NCBI RefSeq assembly: GCF_037977385.1
Contig: NZ_CP150277.1
Coordinates: forward strand, 1,279,001 to 1,343,000
Direction of reading: 5' to 3'
DNA: 64,000 bases
Source: Terribacillus sp. FSL K6-0262
Lineage (GTDB): Bacteria > Bacillota > Bacilli > Bacillales > Amphibacillaceae
Each line of letters starts with the position of its first letter. Position 1 is the stretch's first letter. Of this stretch, positions 1 through 7,450 are shown in pieces. Made by a program: the position numbers and the translations under genes. A model generated the notes under the pieces. It did not search any database and was not told where the DNA came from. It was given only the letters and a program-made list of their open reading frames with translations.

Positions 1-897
1 GATGACAAATAAAGCAGGCACAAGCAGCGTCCTGCTCGTGAACAGGATATTATCCTCATTCCCATAAAACGGAATCGGGTCGTCAAAAGCCGGCCGGTAA
101 TTATTCAAAAATGCATAGACAGACGGTATGAATGAAATCGAACCGATTCCGAAACCAAGCAGTAAAGCAGGAATGAAATAGAGCAGCTGAGACCTGATTG
201 GCAGCTCATCCTCTGATAGCTTGATAACCCAGCGAGCTATGACATAGATTCCGATAAAAATGAAGTTTATGTATGAAAAGTAGAAATTATCGAAAACGGA
301 TATCGCCACAGCAGCAATGAACCAATAAGGTTTCCGTTCCCTGATGATTTTTTCCACCCCCAGCACAAGCAGCGGCAGCCACAAAAAGGCATTGGAGAAA
401 AACTCCCAATATACGACATGCCGGAAATAGATGGCGCTGCCCGCATAAAAACACGCCCCGGCAAATGCCGGCAGAAACGGTATGCGAATATACCGGAAGA
501 CTGCAACTGCAAGCAAAAGCGCTGTTGTAAGACGGATGATGCTGACAGGCAGGATGGCTTTCGCCCAGGTAATGACATCCGGATTTCCGATGACATTGGC
601 AATATCGAGAACCTTTATCACAAGCATTGTCAGCAGATACACGATGCTTGTAGAAAAATAATAAGCCAGCTGACTGTATATGCCCCCTCCGAGTCCGAAA
701 GAGAACGAATAGAAAAGGTTCCCCTGTGTATATTGCTCATACAAGTGCTGCTTGAACGGCAGCATCTGCGCCATTCCATCATTCGGTCCGAGCATGATGC
801 GGCCATCCAAGTATTCCCTGATGAAATGCATATGTACCAAAATAGCAAATGTGAGCGCTGCTGAAACAAGCAGCACCACTTTCCACCTACGCTTCAT
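1..897 (-). CDS. yfhO: YfhO-family multi-spanning membrane protein (3' end outside window)
   Basis: Partial gene: 299 N-terminal codons are present and the frame is open to the window edge. An N-terminal hydrophobic anchor is followed by an extracytoplasmic-type stretch with GPNDGMAQMLPFKQHLYEQY and FSFGLGGG, then repeated membrane segments, a layout I know from Bacillus YfhO (GT-C-like fold). YfhO proteins are thought to transfer a sugar from a lipid carrier to lipoteichoic acid outside the membrane. The ATG overlaps the end of the upstream gtcA-like gene, so translation is probably coupled. Being third behind a CsbB-type glycosyltransferase and a GtrA-type flippase supports the role. The polymer acceptor is inferred. 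Confidence 0.8.
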   Translation of the reverse strand, partial: MKRRWKVVLLVSAALTFAILVHMHFIREYLDGRIMLGPNDGMAQMLPFKQHLYEQYTQGNLFYSFSFGLGGGIYSQLAYYFSTSIVYLLTMLVIKVLDIANVIGNPDVITWAKAILPVSIIRLTTALLLAVAVFRYIRIPFLPAFAGACFYAGSAIYFRHVVYWEFFSNAFLWLPLLVLGVEKIIRERKPYWFIAAVAISVFDNFYFSYINFIFIGIYVIARWVIKLSEDELPIRSQLLYFIPALLLGFGIGSISFIPSVYAFLNNYRPAFDDPIPFYGNEDNILFTSRTLLVPALFVI

Positions 898-1291
898 TTG
901 TCACATCCTCACGTCCACTCTTCATGATTTTACTGGTGATGACAAACGTGATCGGCACAGTGAAGAAAACAGCTGCGATTGGTGCCACTGTACCATTCCA
1001 GCCGAAGCCCTCGATGAAAATGTATACGAGGACGGAAGACACTGTGATATTGACAGCCTGCGTCAGCGGAAACTGGAAGAATTTCCGCCAGGTCGGTCTT
1101 ACACCGTACGTAAAGTAACTATTCAAGAAAAATGAAAAAACCATGCTGATGATGATCCCGATCCAATGGGATACAAGATAATGCACATCCGCCAGCTGAT
1201 AAAAGAGCAAGTATACCAGATAATAACAGATTGTGTTCAGCACACCGACAATGATAAAACGAGTGAATTCAAGCTTCCATATTTTTTTCAT
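887..1291 (-). CDS. gtcA: GtrA/GtcA-family membrane protein, candidate undecaprenyl-phosphate-sugar flippase
   Basis: 134 residues with four hydrophobic segments, the usual size and topology of GtrA/GtcA proteins. The N-terminal FTRFIIVGVLNTICYYLVYLL and central SFFLNSYFTY patterns are typical of the family. These proteins are believed to move a polyprenyl-phosphate-linked sugar across the membrane. The start overlaps the 3' end of the csbB-like gene by 23 nt and the stop overlaps yfhO by 11 nt, giving a tightly coupled three-gene set: make the lipid-linked sugar, flip it, transfer it. The function is inferred from family and context. Confidence 0.85.
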   Translation of the reverse strand: MKKIWKLEFTRFIIVGVLNTICYYLVYLLFYQLADVHYLVSHWIGIIISMVFSFFLNSYFTYGVRPTWRKFFQFPLTQAVNITVSSVLVYIFIEGFGWNGTVAPIAAVFFTVPITFVITSKIMKSGREDVTNEA

Positions 1292-2231
1292 AATGTTTCC
1301 TAGCCTCGATATTTGTATCTTTTACTAAGTAATGCGGTCTCCGTTTGGTTTCATTGTAGATCCGGCCGATATATTCCCCGATGACACCCAGGCTGACCAA
1401 CTGCACTCCGCCCAGGAACAGGATGGCAGTGATCAAAGTGAAATAACCCGGTGTGACGACTCCGCGGACCAGCACTTCCACGAATGTATAAAGGATGTAT
1501 GCCAGTGATAGGAATAACACGATGAAGCCGGCATACAAGCAGGCACGCAATGGTTTTGTGTTGAAGGATACGATACCATCTATGCCATAATCGAGCAATT
1601 TTCCAAACGACCATTTTGATTTACCGTTTTGGCGGCAGACATTATCGTAATAGACTGTTTTCTGTTCGAACCCGATCCAGGAAAATAAACCTTTCGAAAA
1701 CCTATTGCCCTCACTCAGGATCAATAAGGCGTCGATAGCCCTGCGGCTAAGCAAACGGAAATCACCGACTCCATTTTGGATCCGGACATCAATGAATCGG
1801 TTGATGATTTTATAGTACATCGTCGAAATAACTTTACGCGGGAAGCTTTCCCCTTTTCTGTTTCTCCGGGCGATCACTTGATCATACCCCTCTTCAAATC
1901 CGGCCAACAACTCATGCAGCAGGGAAACAGGATGCTGTAAATCAGCATCGATGACGACCGCACAATCCCCTTGGGCATGCTGAAATCCGGCCAATATCGC
2001 CGCCTCTTTTCCAAAATTCCTTGTGAATGACAAATACCGCACATTATAATGCATATCCGCTAACTCTTTCAGTTCCAATAGCGTGGTGTCAGAACTGCCA
2101 TCATCCACATAGATCACTTCATAATCATAGGATGAATATTGTAATTCCTTGGCAAGTTCATCATAAAAAACCTTTACATTTTCCGCTTCATTAAACGAAG
2201 GCACAATTACGGATAGTAATCTCCCAGCCAT
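1269..2231 (-). CDS. csbB: CsbB-like GT2 polyprenyl-phosphate glycosyltransferase
   Basis: 320 residues. The GT-A domain starts with LLSVIVPSFNEAENV and has the DDGSSD and DADLQHP (DxD metal/nucleotide-sugar) motifs near residues 43 and 97. Two C-terminal membrane helices (about 230-290) and the GEYIGRIYNETKRRPHY tail are characteristic of CsbB/YkoT/GtrB. Such enzymes load a sugar from UDP- or dTDP-sugar onto undecaprenyl phosphate on the cytoplasmic face; in B. subtilis CsbB is linked to GlcNAc modification of lipoteichoic acid. A GGAGGG ribosome site precedes the ATG. It is the first gene of the coupled operon, behind a sigma-A-like promoter. Confidence 0.87.
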   Translation of the reverse strand: MAGRLLSVIVPSFNEAENVKVFYDELAKELQYSSYDYEVIYVDDGSSDTTLLELKELADMHYNVRYLSFTRNFGKEAAILAGFQHAQGDCAVVIDADLQHPVSLLHELLAGFEEGYDQVIARRNRKGESFPRKVISTMYYKIINRFIDVRIQNGVGDFRLLSRRAIDALLILSEGNRFSKGLFSWIGFEQKTVYYDNVCRQNGKSKWSFGKLLDYGIDGIVSFNTKPLRACLYAGFIVLFLSLAYILYTFVEVLVRGVVTPGYFTLITAILFLGGVQLVSLGVIGEYIGRIYNETKRRPHYLVKDTNIEARKHYEKNMEA

Positions 2232-2300
2232 TCTTTTCCCTCCATTTAGGTATAAACCATTCTCTATGTATTGTTAAAATTGTGAGCGGCTTGACTCCTT

Positions 2301-2329
2301 ATTATACTTCACTACCCTTAATTCGTCAG
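2301..2329 (-). promoter_or_regulatory. Predicted sigma-A promoter of csbB-gtcA-yfhO
   Basis: On the minus strand a perfect TATAAT (2301-2306) lies 17 nt from CTGACG (2324-2329, 4/6 match to TTGACA). The -10 is about 70 nt upstream of the csbB start. No convincing sigma-B or sigma-X motif was found, although csbB of B. subtilis is stress-controlled. Confidence 0.5.
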
Positions 2330-2388
2330 TTTACATCCTGTTCAAAAGAGGAAATATGTGTAAAAGATAAGTAAAAAAGCTGCCGAAG

Positions 2389-2720
2389 ATGCGTAAATTA
2401 GCAGCAATAGACCTGGATGGAACTTATCTCCATGCTGCATGCTGATGCTGTTAAAAAATCACAGCAAAAAAGGGGCTGGAATCATCGGCAGCAAAGCATC
2501 GAGGGAAAATGCACTGAAAAACCCGCAAAGAAATTAGACTTTAGTAAAGGCGAGATCATTGCCGTCGGCGACAGCATGAATGATCGGATCGTGCTTGAGA
2601 CCGCAGGGACAAAGGTCGTTCTGGGCAATGCAGCTGAAGAAGTGAAACAGCATTGCGATTAGACGACCAACACCAATGAAAAAGACGGCGCTGCCAGTAT
2701 GCTCGAATGGGAAACACAAA
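2389..2720 (+). pseudogene. Decayed Cof-type HAD phosphatase (internal deletion, frameshift, stop)
   Basis: The ATG at 2389 opens MRKLAAIDLDGTYLH, a HAD motif I start, but hits TGA at 2443. A different frame then carries GEIIAVGDSMNDRIVLETAG and VVLGNAAEEVKQHCD (HAD motif IV and the Cof C-terminal signature at about 2543-2659). A TAG follows, then TTNTNEKDGAASMLEW to about 2710. About two thirds of a normal 260-290-residue Cof phosphatase is missing between the two pieces. This is a fossil with a deletion, a frameshift and a nonsense codon. An intact relative lies at 16504-17400. Confidence 0.7.
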
Positions 2721-2748
2721 AATAGAGGCTGATTTCAGCCTCTATTTT
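2719..2748. terminator. Bidirectional hairpin terminator
   Basis: Perfect stem AATAGAGGCTGA with a short loop, A/T runs on both sides. It sits between the convergent HAD fossil and the flavoprotein gene, whose TGA lies in the loop. Confidence 0.7.
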
Positions 2749-3736
2749 TGTGGTATTCGATTGTACTATATACTTGCGCGCTAGCTGATGGATCCAGATA
2801 CAGCTTCGCACTATTGACTGCAGTGATCGCCTCAGCGAACCCTGTCGCAATCAGCATATTCTTATTGGGATACTGAACAGCGTCCCCGGCTGCATAGATA
2901 CCTGGCACATTGGTCGCCATCGCTCGATCAACGATGACTTTATTCTTGTCCGTCTCGATTCCCCAGCTGGCAAACGGTGTTTGCGTCAGATTGACATTTT
3001 CATAATAAAGCAGGGCGTCCGTTTCATGCATCATCTGTAAACCTTCCTGATCCACCAGCAATGTATGCAATCCTCCGCTGTTCCCAATCAGCTTGGTCAC
3101 TTTATGATTGTACTTGACCTGTATCGAGGTTTCCTCCAACGCTTCGATCACATGAGGAGGAGTATATAGGAAATAATCCTGCTGATTAAGTAATGTTACT
3201 TCCTTCGCTGTCTTCTCTAGTGCCATCGCCCAGTCAATGCCGGTCCTATTCATTGCATAGACAGTGACGCGCATATCACGGAATCGCTCAGCCGACTTCA
3301 AATAATAATGAAGATTCTTTCCTTCATAAAGCGGCGCCTCCGCAAGCCGCAGCGGTTTCATCTGATAAGTTCCCATTCCGCAGGCAAGGATGATTGTCCG
3401 AGCCATATACAGCTTGCCGGCAGTCGTTCCCACTTCAAAAATATCGTTTTGCTGTTTTCTCACCTGTTCGACAAATTCTCCACTCACGACTTCAGGCTCT
3501 GCCGATCTGCTTTGCTCAAGCAATTTGCCGACCATCTCCTCTCCCGTCGCGACCGGGTATGCACCTACATCATAAATTTGCTTTTCCGGATAAAACTGCG
3601 CCACTTTCCCGCCAAAATCCGATGAAGCTTCGATCAATAATGTCGTCATCCTCCGCAGCTTTGTATAAAAGGATGTATAGAGACCGGTTGTGCCTCCTCC
3701 TATGATGATCACATCGTATATAAAATCATTTCGCAA
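2735..3736 (-). CDS. FNR-like (YumC/TrxB-type) FAD-dependent pyridine nucleotide-disulfide oxidoreductase
   Basis: 333 residues with the layout of type 2 ferredoxin/flavodoxin-NADP reductases (YumC, YcgT). The FAD dinucleotide motif is IIIGGGTTGLY (residues 10-20) and the C-terminal FAD motif AGDAVQYPNKNMLIATGFAEAITAVN is intact. There is no redox CxxC, so it is not a thioredoxin reductase. The second Rossmann motif, normally GGGxSAxDWA, reads YAMNRTGIDWA at residues 160-170, losing the glycines that cradle NADPH pyrophosphate. It may use another electron donor or be a diverged paralogue. Monocistronic, ending in a shared terminator. Confidence 0.75.
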   Translation of the reverse strand: MRNDFIYDVIIIGGGTTGLYTSFYTKLRRMTTLLIEASSDFGGKVAQFYPEKQIYDVGAYPVATGEEMVGKLLEQSRSAEPEVVSGEFVEQVRKQQNDIFEVGTTAGKLYMARTIILACGMGTYQMKPLRLAEAPLYEGKNLHYYLKSAERFRDMRVTVYAMNRTGIDWAMALEKTAKEVTLLNQQDYFLYTPPHVIEALEETSIQVKYNHKVTKLIGNSGGLHTLLVDQEGLQMMHETDALLYYENVNLTQTPFASWGIETDKNKVIVDRAMATNVPGIYAAGDAVQYPNKNMLIATGFAEAITAVNSAKLYLDPSASAQVYSTIEYHKNRG

Positions 3737-3929
3737 TTGGCTATCCTCCCTGCTGCTTGATTTCCATGATAATTCCTCTGATAGAGGGTTACTTTTTCAC
3801 ACTCACACACAATGTATCCAAGCCTATTTTACTGTAAAAAAACTTAAAAGTTATTCACAAAGTATTTTGCCGGGTCGGATACTGTCACCCTTGCTGCATG
3901 CTTCCTATTCATTGCAGCTCCCTCAAGCT

Positions 3930-4126
3930 ATATCGCAATTGAATACGCGCCCAGCAGGTTAAACTGCGCGACAGCAAGATACAAATACGGCTTTAGACTC
4001 AACTTCGGCGAATCAAAAGCCAGCCGATTACAATATATCGCAAATCATGACGAGTTGACGAATATACCGGATCGCCGCTGCTTCGAACAGCAGTTTTTCA
4101 CTATTCGACAAAAGCTTACAAGTGAG
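3930..4126 (+). pseudogene. Fossil of a GGDEF (diguanylate cyclase) domain gene
   Basis: One frame carries LQYIANHDELTNIPDRRCFEQ at about 4028-4093, which matches the entry motif of GGDEF domains (typically L-x-H-D-x-L-T-G-L-P-N-R-R-x-F). The frame is open upstream to about 3930 without a recognisable start, and homology stops after about 35 residues; the GGDEF active-site loop is absent. It runs into the guaD terminator. I read it as the remnant of a c-di-GMP cyclase gene cut on both sides. The rest of the 3737-4140 interval shows no other gene. Confidence 0.45.
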
Positions 4127-4140
4127 CGTGCTCCACAAAA

Positions 4141-4178
4141 AAAGAAGACGCCTCCTGCATAACAGGGTCGCCTTCTTT
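4141..4178 (-). terminator. Terminator of guaD
   Basis: Stem AAAGAAGGCG with a partner allowing one G-U pair, followed on the minus strand by a T run. It overlaps the guaD stop codon. Confidence 0.6.
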
Positions 4179-4653
4179 AATATTCTGCTCTATCTTCCTT
4201 CTCCATCCAGGCCTTCATCGGATCTGATGTTTCCTTGTCACGGAGCTGCACCGTATGAATCTTCCGCTTCTCATATGGTTTCCCGATTTCCTGATAAATG
4301 AAATCATCATCAAAACCGATTGCAGCAGCATCCTTTTTCGTATAAGCGAAATACAACGCCTTTGGGCGAGCCCAATAAATTGCTCCCAAACACATTGGGC
4401 ATGGTTCACAGCTGGAATAAATGATGCAATCCTTCAATTCGAAATGCCCAAGATTGCTCGTTGCATCGCGTATGGCCTGTATTTCGGCATGGGCGGTCGG
4501 ATCATGAAGACTCGTGACCAAGTTCGTTCCTTGTCCGATGATTTCCCCATCCCGGACGATGATAGCACCAAATGGTCCTCCTTTACCGCTATTTACGTTC
4601 TCAACAGCAAGCTTACAAGCATAATCTATGTAATGATGATGATCCACTTTCAT
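4177..4653 (-). CDS. guaD: Guanine deaminase
   Basis: 158 residues, the size of B. subtilis GuaD. Zinc/catalytic motifs of the cytidine-deaminase fold are HAEIQAI (His and catalytic Glu, residues 55-57) and SCEPCPMCLGAIYWA (PCPMC, about residues 81-95). GuaD hydrolyses guanine to xanthine and ammonia in purine salvage or nitrogen supply. A strong AGGAGG site lies 4 nt from the ATG. Upstream, at 4671-4682, is a TTACTTTCAGTA motif also found in front of the nitroreductase at 11256. The tadA alternative is less likely given the GuaD-like C-terminal tail (RDKETSDPMKAWMEKEDRAEY). Confidence 0.87.
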   Translation of the reverse strand: MKVDHHHYIDYACKLAVENVNSGKGGPFGAIIVRDGEIIGQGTNLVTSLHDPTAHAEIQAIRDATSNLGHFELKDCIIYSSCEPCPMCLGAIYWARPKALYFAYTKKDAAAIGFDDDFIYQEIGKPYEKRKIHTVQLRDKETSDPMKAWMEKEDRAEY

Positions 4654-4748
4654 CTCCTCCTACAGCATACTTACTTTCAGTATAGAATTTTTCATAATTT
4701 TTAGCCAGTAAGTCTGGATAGAATGCCGCAGAATCAGGAACAATAAAC

Positions 4749-4777
4749 TTGTTACTTTTCGTAACCTCATATATAAT
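4749..4777 (+). promoter_or_regulatory. Promoter and embedded operator of the HxlR-type regulator
   Basis: -35 TTGTTA (4749-4754), 17-nt spacer, perfect -10 TATAAT (4772-4777). A perfect inverted repeat GTTAC-N5-GTAAC (4751-4765) covers the -35 and spacer, the expected place for autorepression by the downstream winged-helix dimer. Confidence 0.55.
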
Positions 4778-4825
4778 GAAACATAAAAGATTAAGTAAAC
4801 AGCGCTTTTGAAGAGGTGATGATAG

Positions 4826-5161
4826 ATGAAATCCGCAGAATTATGCCCACGCTTTGAATCAGGAATGGAGCTTCTCAGCAAACGTTGGACTGGGCTTATC
4901 ATTTTCCGCCTCTTAGAAGGATCACAGCGATTCTCTGAATTGGAATCTTCCCTGCCGATCAGCGGCCGTTTGCTCTCTGAGCGTCTCAAAGAGCTGGAAG
5001 CAGCGGGTATCGCAACAAGAACAGTATATCCGGACACACCTGTCCGTATTGAATATGAACTGACAGAAAAAGGTCATGCATTGCGCCCTGTGATTACTTC
5101 TATAAGAGAATGGGCGGAAAAATGGGTTACATTGGATGAAAGCGCTCCAACAAAACACTAA
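4826..5161 (+). CDS. HxlR/DUF24-family winged-helix transcriptional regulator
   Basis: 111 residues. The HxlR fold is clear: LLSKRWTGLIIFRLLEGSQRFSEL, then the recognition segment ISGRLLSERLKELEAAGIATRTV and the wing RIEYELTEKGHAL. One cysteine at position 7 (ELCPRFE) is placed as in YodB/CatR/HypR, where an N-terminal Cys senses electrophiles or disulfide stress. The promoter carries an inverted repeat suggesting autoregulation. Divergent guaD is 172 nt away. RBS GAGGTGATG precedes the ATG. The redox-sensing role is inferred from that single Cys. Confidence 0.85.
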   Translation: MKSAELCPRFESGMELLSKRWTGLIIFRLLEGSQRFSELESSLPISGRLLSERLKELEAAGIATRTVYPDTPVRIEYELTEKGHALRPVITSIREWAEKWVTLDESAPTKH

Positions 5162-5173
5162 TTTTTTTAACAG

Positions 5174-5202
5174 CCTGTCCCAGACATAGGACAGGTTTTT
5201 TT
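5174..5202 (+). terminator. Terminator of the HxlR gene
   Basis: Stem CCTGTCC/GGACAGG with an 8-nt loop, followed by seven T residues. Confidence 0.8.
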
Positions 5203-5244
5203 GTGTGATTTTATTCCGAATTGTGAAAATATTACTAAAAATCA

Positions 5245-5273
5245 TTTACATTTTTTCTTAACGGGTATATACT
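5245..5273 (+). promoter_or_regulatory. Predicted promoter of the small membrane-protein genes
   Basis: -35 TTTACA (5245-5250), 17-nt spacer, -10 TATACT (5268-5273), 35 nt before the start of the next gene. Confidence 0.5.
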
Positions 5274-5307
5274 TAAGAGATCATACTGGATAGGAGGTGG
5301 GGAGGAA

Positions 5308-5610
5308 ATGCAACGTAAAGCTGCTCTTTTGTTTATTGGCCTTGTATTGTCGATCACATTGCAAGTAATGGTGCTGCATCCGATGTTTCATTTAGGGACA
5401 AATGACATCCAACCACAGCACGTCGTCATCCATAAGGCCGATTTACCGGATGATGAAAAACATTGGTTTCCGATCATAACACAAACAGCAGTCCTGACTT
5501 TTCTGCCATTGCTGCTTGTCCCGATTATGTTACAAGCACGTATGCTGCAGACCAAGCAGGCAGTCCGGCATTTCCTGCTGGCCGTCTTCTATCAATCGAG
5601 TTATCGCTGA
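5308..5610 (+). CDS. Small two-helix membrane protein, unknown function
   Basis: 100 residues, not recognised. An N-terminal hydrophobic helix (about 7-27) could be a signal anchor; a polar loop (about 33-51) with HVVIHKADLPDDEKHW follows, then a second hydrophobic helix (about 56-75) and a basic tail. RBS GGAGGTGGGGAGG lies just before the ATG, and a good promoter is in place. It is followed after 53 nt by a second small membrane protein, probably cotranscribed. Confidence 0.6.
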   Translation: MQRKAALLFIGLVLSITLQVMVLHPMFHLGTNDIQPQHVVIHKADLPDDEKHWFPIITQTAVLTFLPLLLVPIMLQARMLQTKQAVRHFLLAVFYQSSYR

Positions 5611-5663
5611 ATAGTCCTCCTTTTGCTTTAGGTTGTTTTAGCAATCCAAAGGAGGGGACGAAA

Positions 5664-5783
5664 ATGTTTGTGGCAAGAGCGATCATGGTCATAGCACTTT
5701 CTGTTAGCGCACTATCCATCCTTGCATACCAAGGTATTGAATTTGTGCATGCGATTTCAGACCTATTCAGCAAAAAAGGATAA
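5664..5783 (+). CDS. 39-residue single-span membrane protein, unknown function
   Basis: A small ORF with a near-perfect ribosome site (AAAGGAGGGG, 6 nt from the ATG). The product starts MFVARAIMVIALSVSALSIL and ends SDLFSKKG: one hydrophobic helix and a short lysine-containing tail. It ends directly before a strong terminator shared with the convergent gene, so it sits in a complete transcription unit. Function not recognised; a membrane regulatory peptide is possible but unproven. Confidence 0.55.
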   Translation: MFVARAIMVIALSVSALSILAYQGIEFVHAISDLFSKKG

Positions 5784-5784
5784 T

Positions 5785-5825
5785 AGAAAAAGAGCGTATT
5801 CTTGAGGGGGAATACGCTCTTTTTC
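5785..5825. terminator. Bidirectional terminator
   Basis: Stem AGAAAAAGAGCGTATTC with its complement, A/T runs on both flanks; between the convergent small ORF and the FAD dehydrogenase. Confidence 0.85.
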
Positions 5826-5829
5826 TATA

Positions 5830-7191
5830 TTAATCGATTAACTTGCCGGGATTCATGATTGCACGCGGATCGATCGCCTGCTTTATCGTGCGCATCAAAT
5901 CGTACGCTGCCCCATGTTCCTTTGATTGATATCGCTTCTTGCCTACTCCTACCCCATGCTCGCCTGTACAGGTTCCATCATGCGCCAGCGCATAGTCCAC
6001 AATCTCTTCATGAAGCTGTTTCGCTGCAGCCACTTCACTCGCATCCGCAAAATCCGCCATTGCGATGATATGGAAATTCCCGTCACCCACATGTCCTACA
6101 ATACCAGCTTCCAAGCCGCTTTCATCCACTGCCCGTCTTGCATGGAGGATTGCCCCGGCAAGCTCGGATATAGGCAAGCATACATCCGTGACAAGCATTT
6201 GTTTAGTCGGCGCTCCTTGTATGTAGTAATAAGCAAGATTATGTCTTGCATCCCATAATCTCTCCTGAGCACCCATGTCTGTCTCGGCAAGGAATTCTAC
6301 TACCTCAAAAGGCTTTAATAGCTCCTCCATCCGTTTAAGCTGATGCTGGAGATGCTCAGTTTCCCCGTTCAATTCGAAGAAAATCGTCGGCTGTTCGATA
6401 TAGGCTGTCTTGGCGAAATGGTTGACGTGCGCTACAGAGGGTGCATCCACGAATTCAATCCGCGCCAAATCCAGCCCAGCGGTACGAAGTCTTACGACAG
6501 CCGTGACTGCTTCTTCAAAATCACGGAAGACTGCACGTGCAGCCACTGTCGCCTCCGGTATCGGATACACACGGAGTGTAAGCTCCGTAATGATGCCAAG
6601 GGTGCCTTCCGAACCGGTAAATATCCCCGTAAGATGTAATCCTGAAGAAGATTTCAGCGCTTTTGAACCTGTATGGATGATTTCCCCGCTTGGCAATACT
6701 ACCTCCATATCCAGTATATTATCCCGCATTGTGCCGTATTTCACTGTATACGAGCCGCTCGCATTCGTTCCAGCCATTCCCCCAAGCGTCGCTTCCGCCC
6801 CGGGATCGACACTGAAGAATAATCCATGCTTCTTCAGGGCATCATTCAATTGGAACTGCGTCAGCCCTGCTCCGACGACAACGTAACCGTCTTTATCTCC
6901 AATGGCCTTCAGATCATTCATCAAACCAAGGTCCAGGGAGATTCCTCCGTCATAAGGAATTGCATGTCCCTCCAAGCTGGAGCCTTTCCCAAAAGGAGTG
7001 ACAGGAATCCCATATTCGTTGGCAAAAGAAAGGATCGCGCTGACCTCTTCCGTGTTTTGAGGGAAGACAACAGCATCGGGATCTGCCGCAGGGTGATAGG
7101 ATGCATCATGATTATGCTGACCGATGACTGCAGCCGCTGTCGATATCCTCCCTGGATTCACAATCTTACTCAGTTCTTTCACAATGTCCAT
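5830..7191 (-). CDS. FAD-linked D-lactate/glycolate dehydrogenase (GlcD/LDHD family)
   Basis: 453 residues from the ATG at 7191, which follows AAGAAGGTG; an in-frame upstream ATG at 7233 has no ribosome site. The PCMH-type FAD-binding fold shows PFGKGSSLEGH (residues 66-76) and DPGAEATLGGMAGTNASGS (129-147). The C-terminal substrate domain has GHVGDGNFH and GEHGVG, and the protein ends NPGKLID. The family oxidises D-2-hydroxy acids such as D-lactate or glycolate and passes electrons to quinone or a partner. No GlcE/GlcF-like partners are adjacent, which favours a stand-alone D-lactate dehydrogenase. It is divergent from the malic enzyme operon. Confidence 0.82.
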   Translation of the reverse strand: MDIVKELSKIVNPGRISTAAAVIGQHNHDASYHPAADPDAVVFPQNTEEVSAILSFANEYGIPVTPFGKGSSLEGHAIPYDGGISLDLGLMNDLKAIGDKDGYVVVGAGLTQFQLNDALKKHGLFFSVDPGAEATLGGMAGTNASGSYTVKYGTMRDNILDMEVVLPSGEIIHTGSKALKSSSGLHLTGIFTGSEGTLGIITELTLRVYPIPEATVAARAVFRDFEEAVTAVVRLRTAGLDLARIEFVDAPSVAHVNHFAKTAYIEQPTIFFELNGETEHLQHQLKRMEELLKPFEVVEFLAETDMGAQERLWDARHNLAYYYIQGAPTKQMLVTDVCLPISELAGAILHARRAVDESGLEAGIVGHVGDGNFHIIAMADFADASEVAAAKQLHEEIVDYALAHDGTCTGEHGVGVGKKRYQSKEHGAAYDLMRTIKQAIDPRAIMNPGKLID

Positions 7192-7450
7192 ACCTAGCTG
7201 CACCTTCTTTCCATATATAAATAAGCTTAACATGAAGGCTGCGAATTAAAAAGCAGAATAGTTAGAATAAACAAACGCATTATAAAAAAACGTTCATGTA
7301 TATTTTTCTAAGTAAAAAAAACAATAAAAAAGTAAAAATCAAATTTATTTCACATCTGTAAAATACTTTGATGCCGCGGTTTTCCGGAACGCCAATCAGT
7401 ATGTGAAATATCACACAAACTCGATAAATGCAATAGTTATTTTAAATACT

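Noticed and set aside
7234..7450. Possible riboswitch or T-box upstream of the malic enzyme
   Set aside because: The stretch is AT-rich with no conserved T-box (TGGNACCGCG) or terminator hairpin before the gene.
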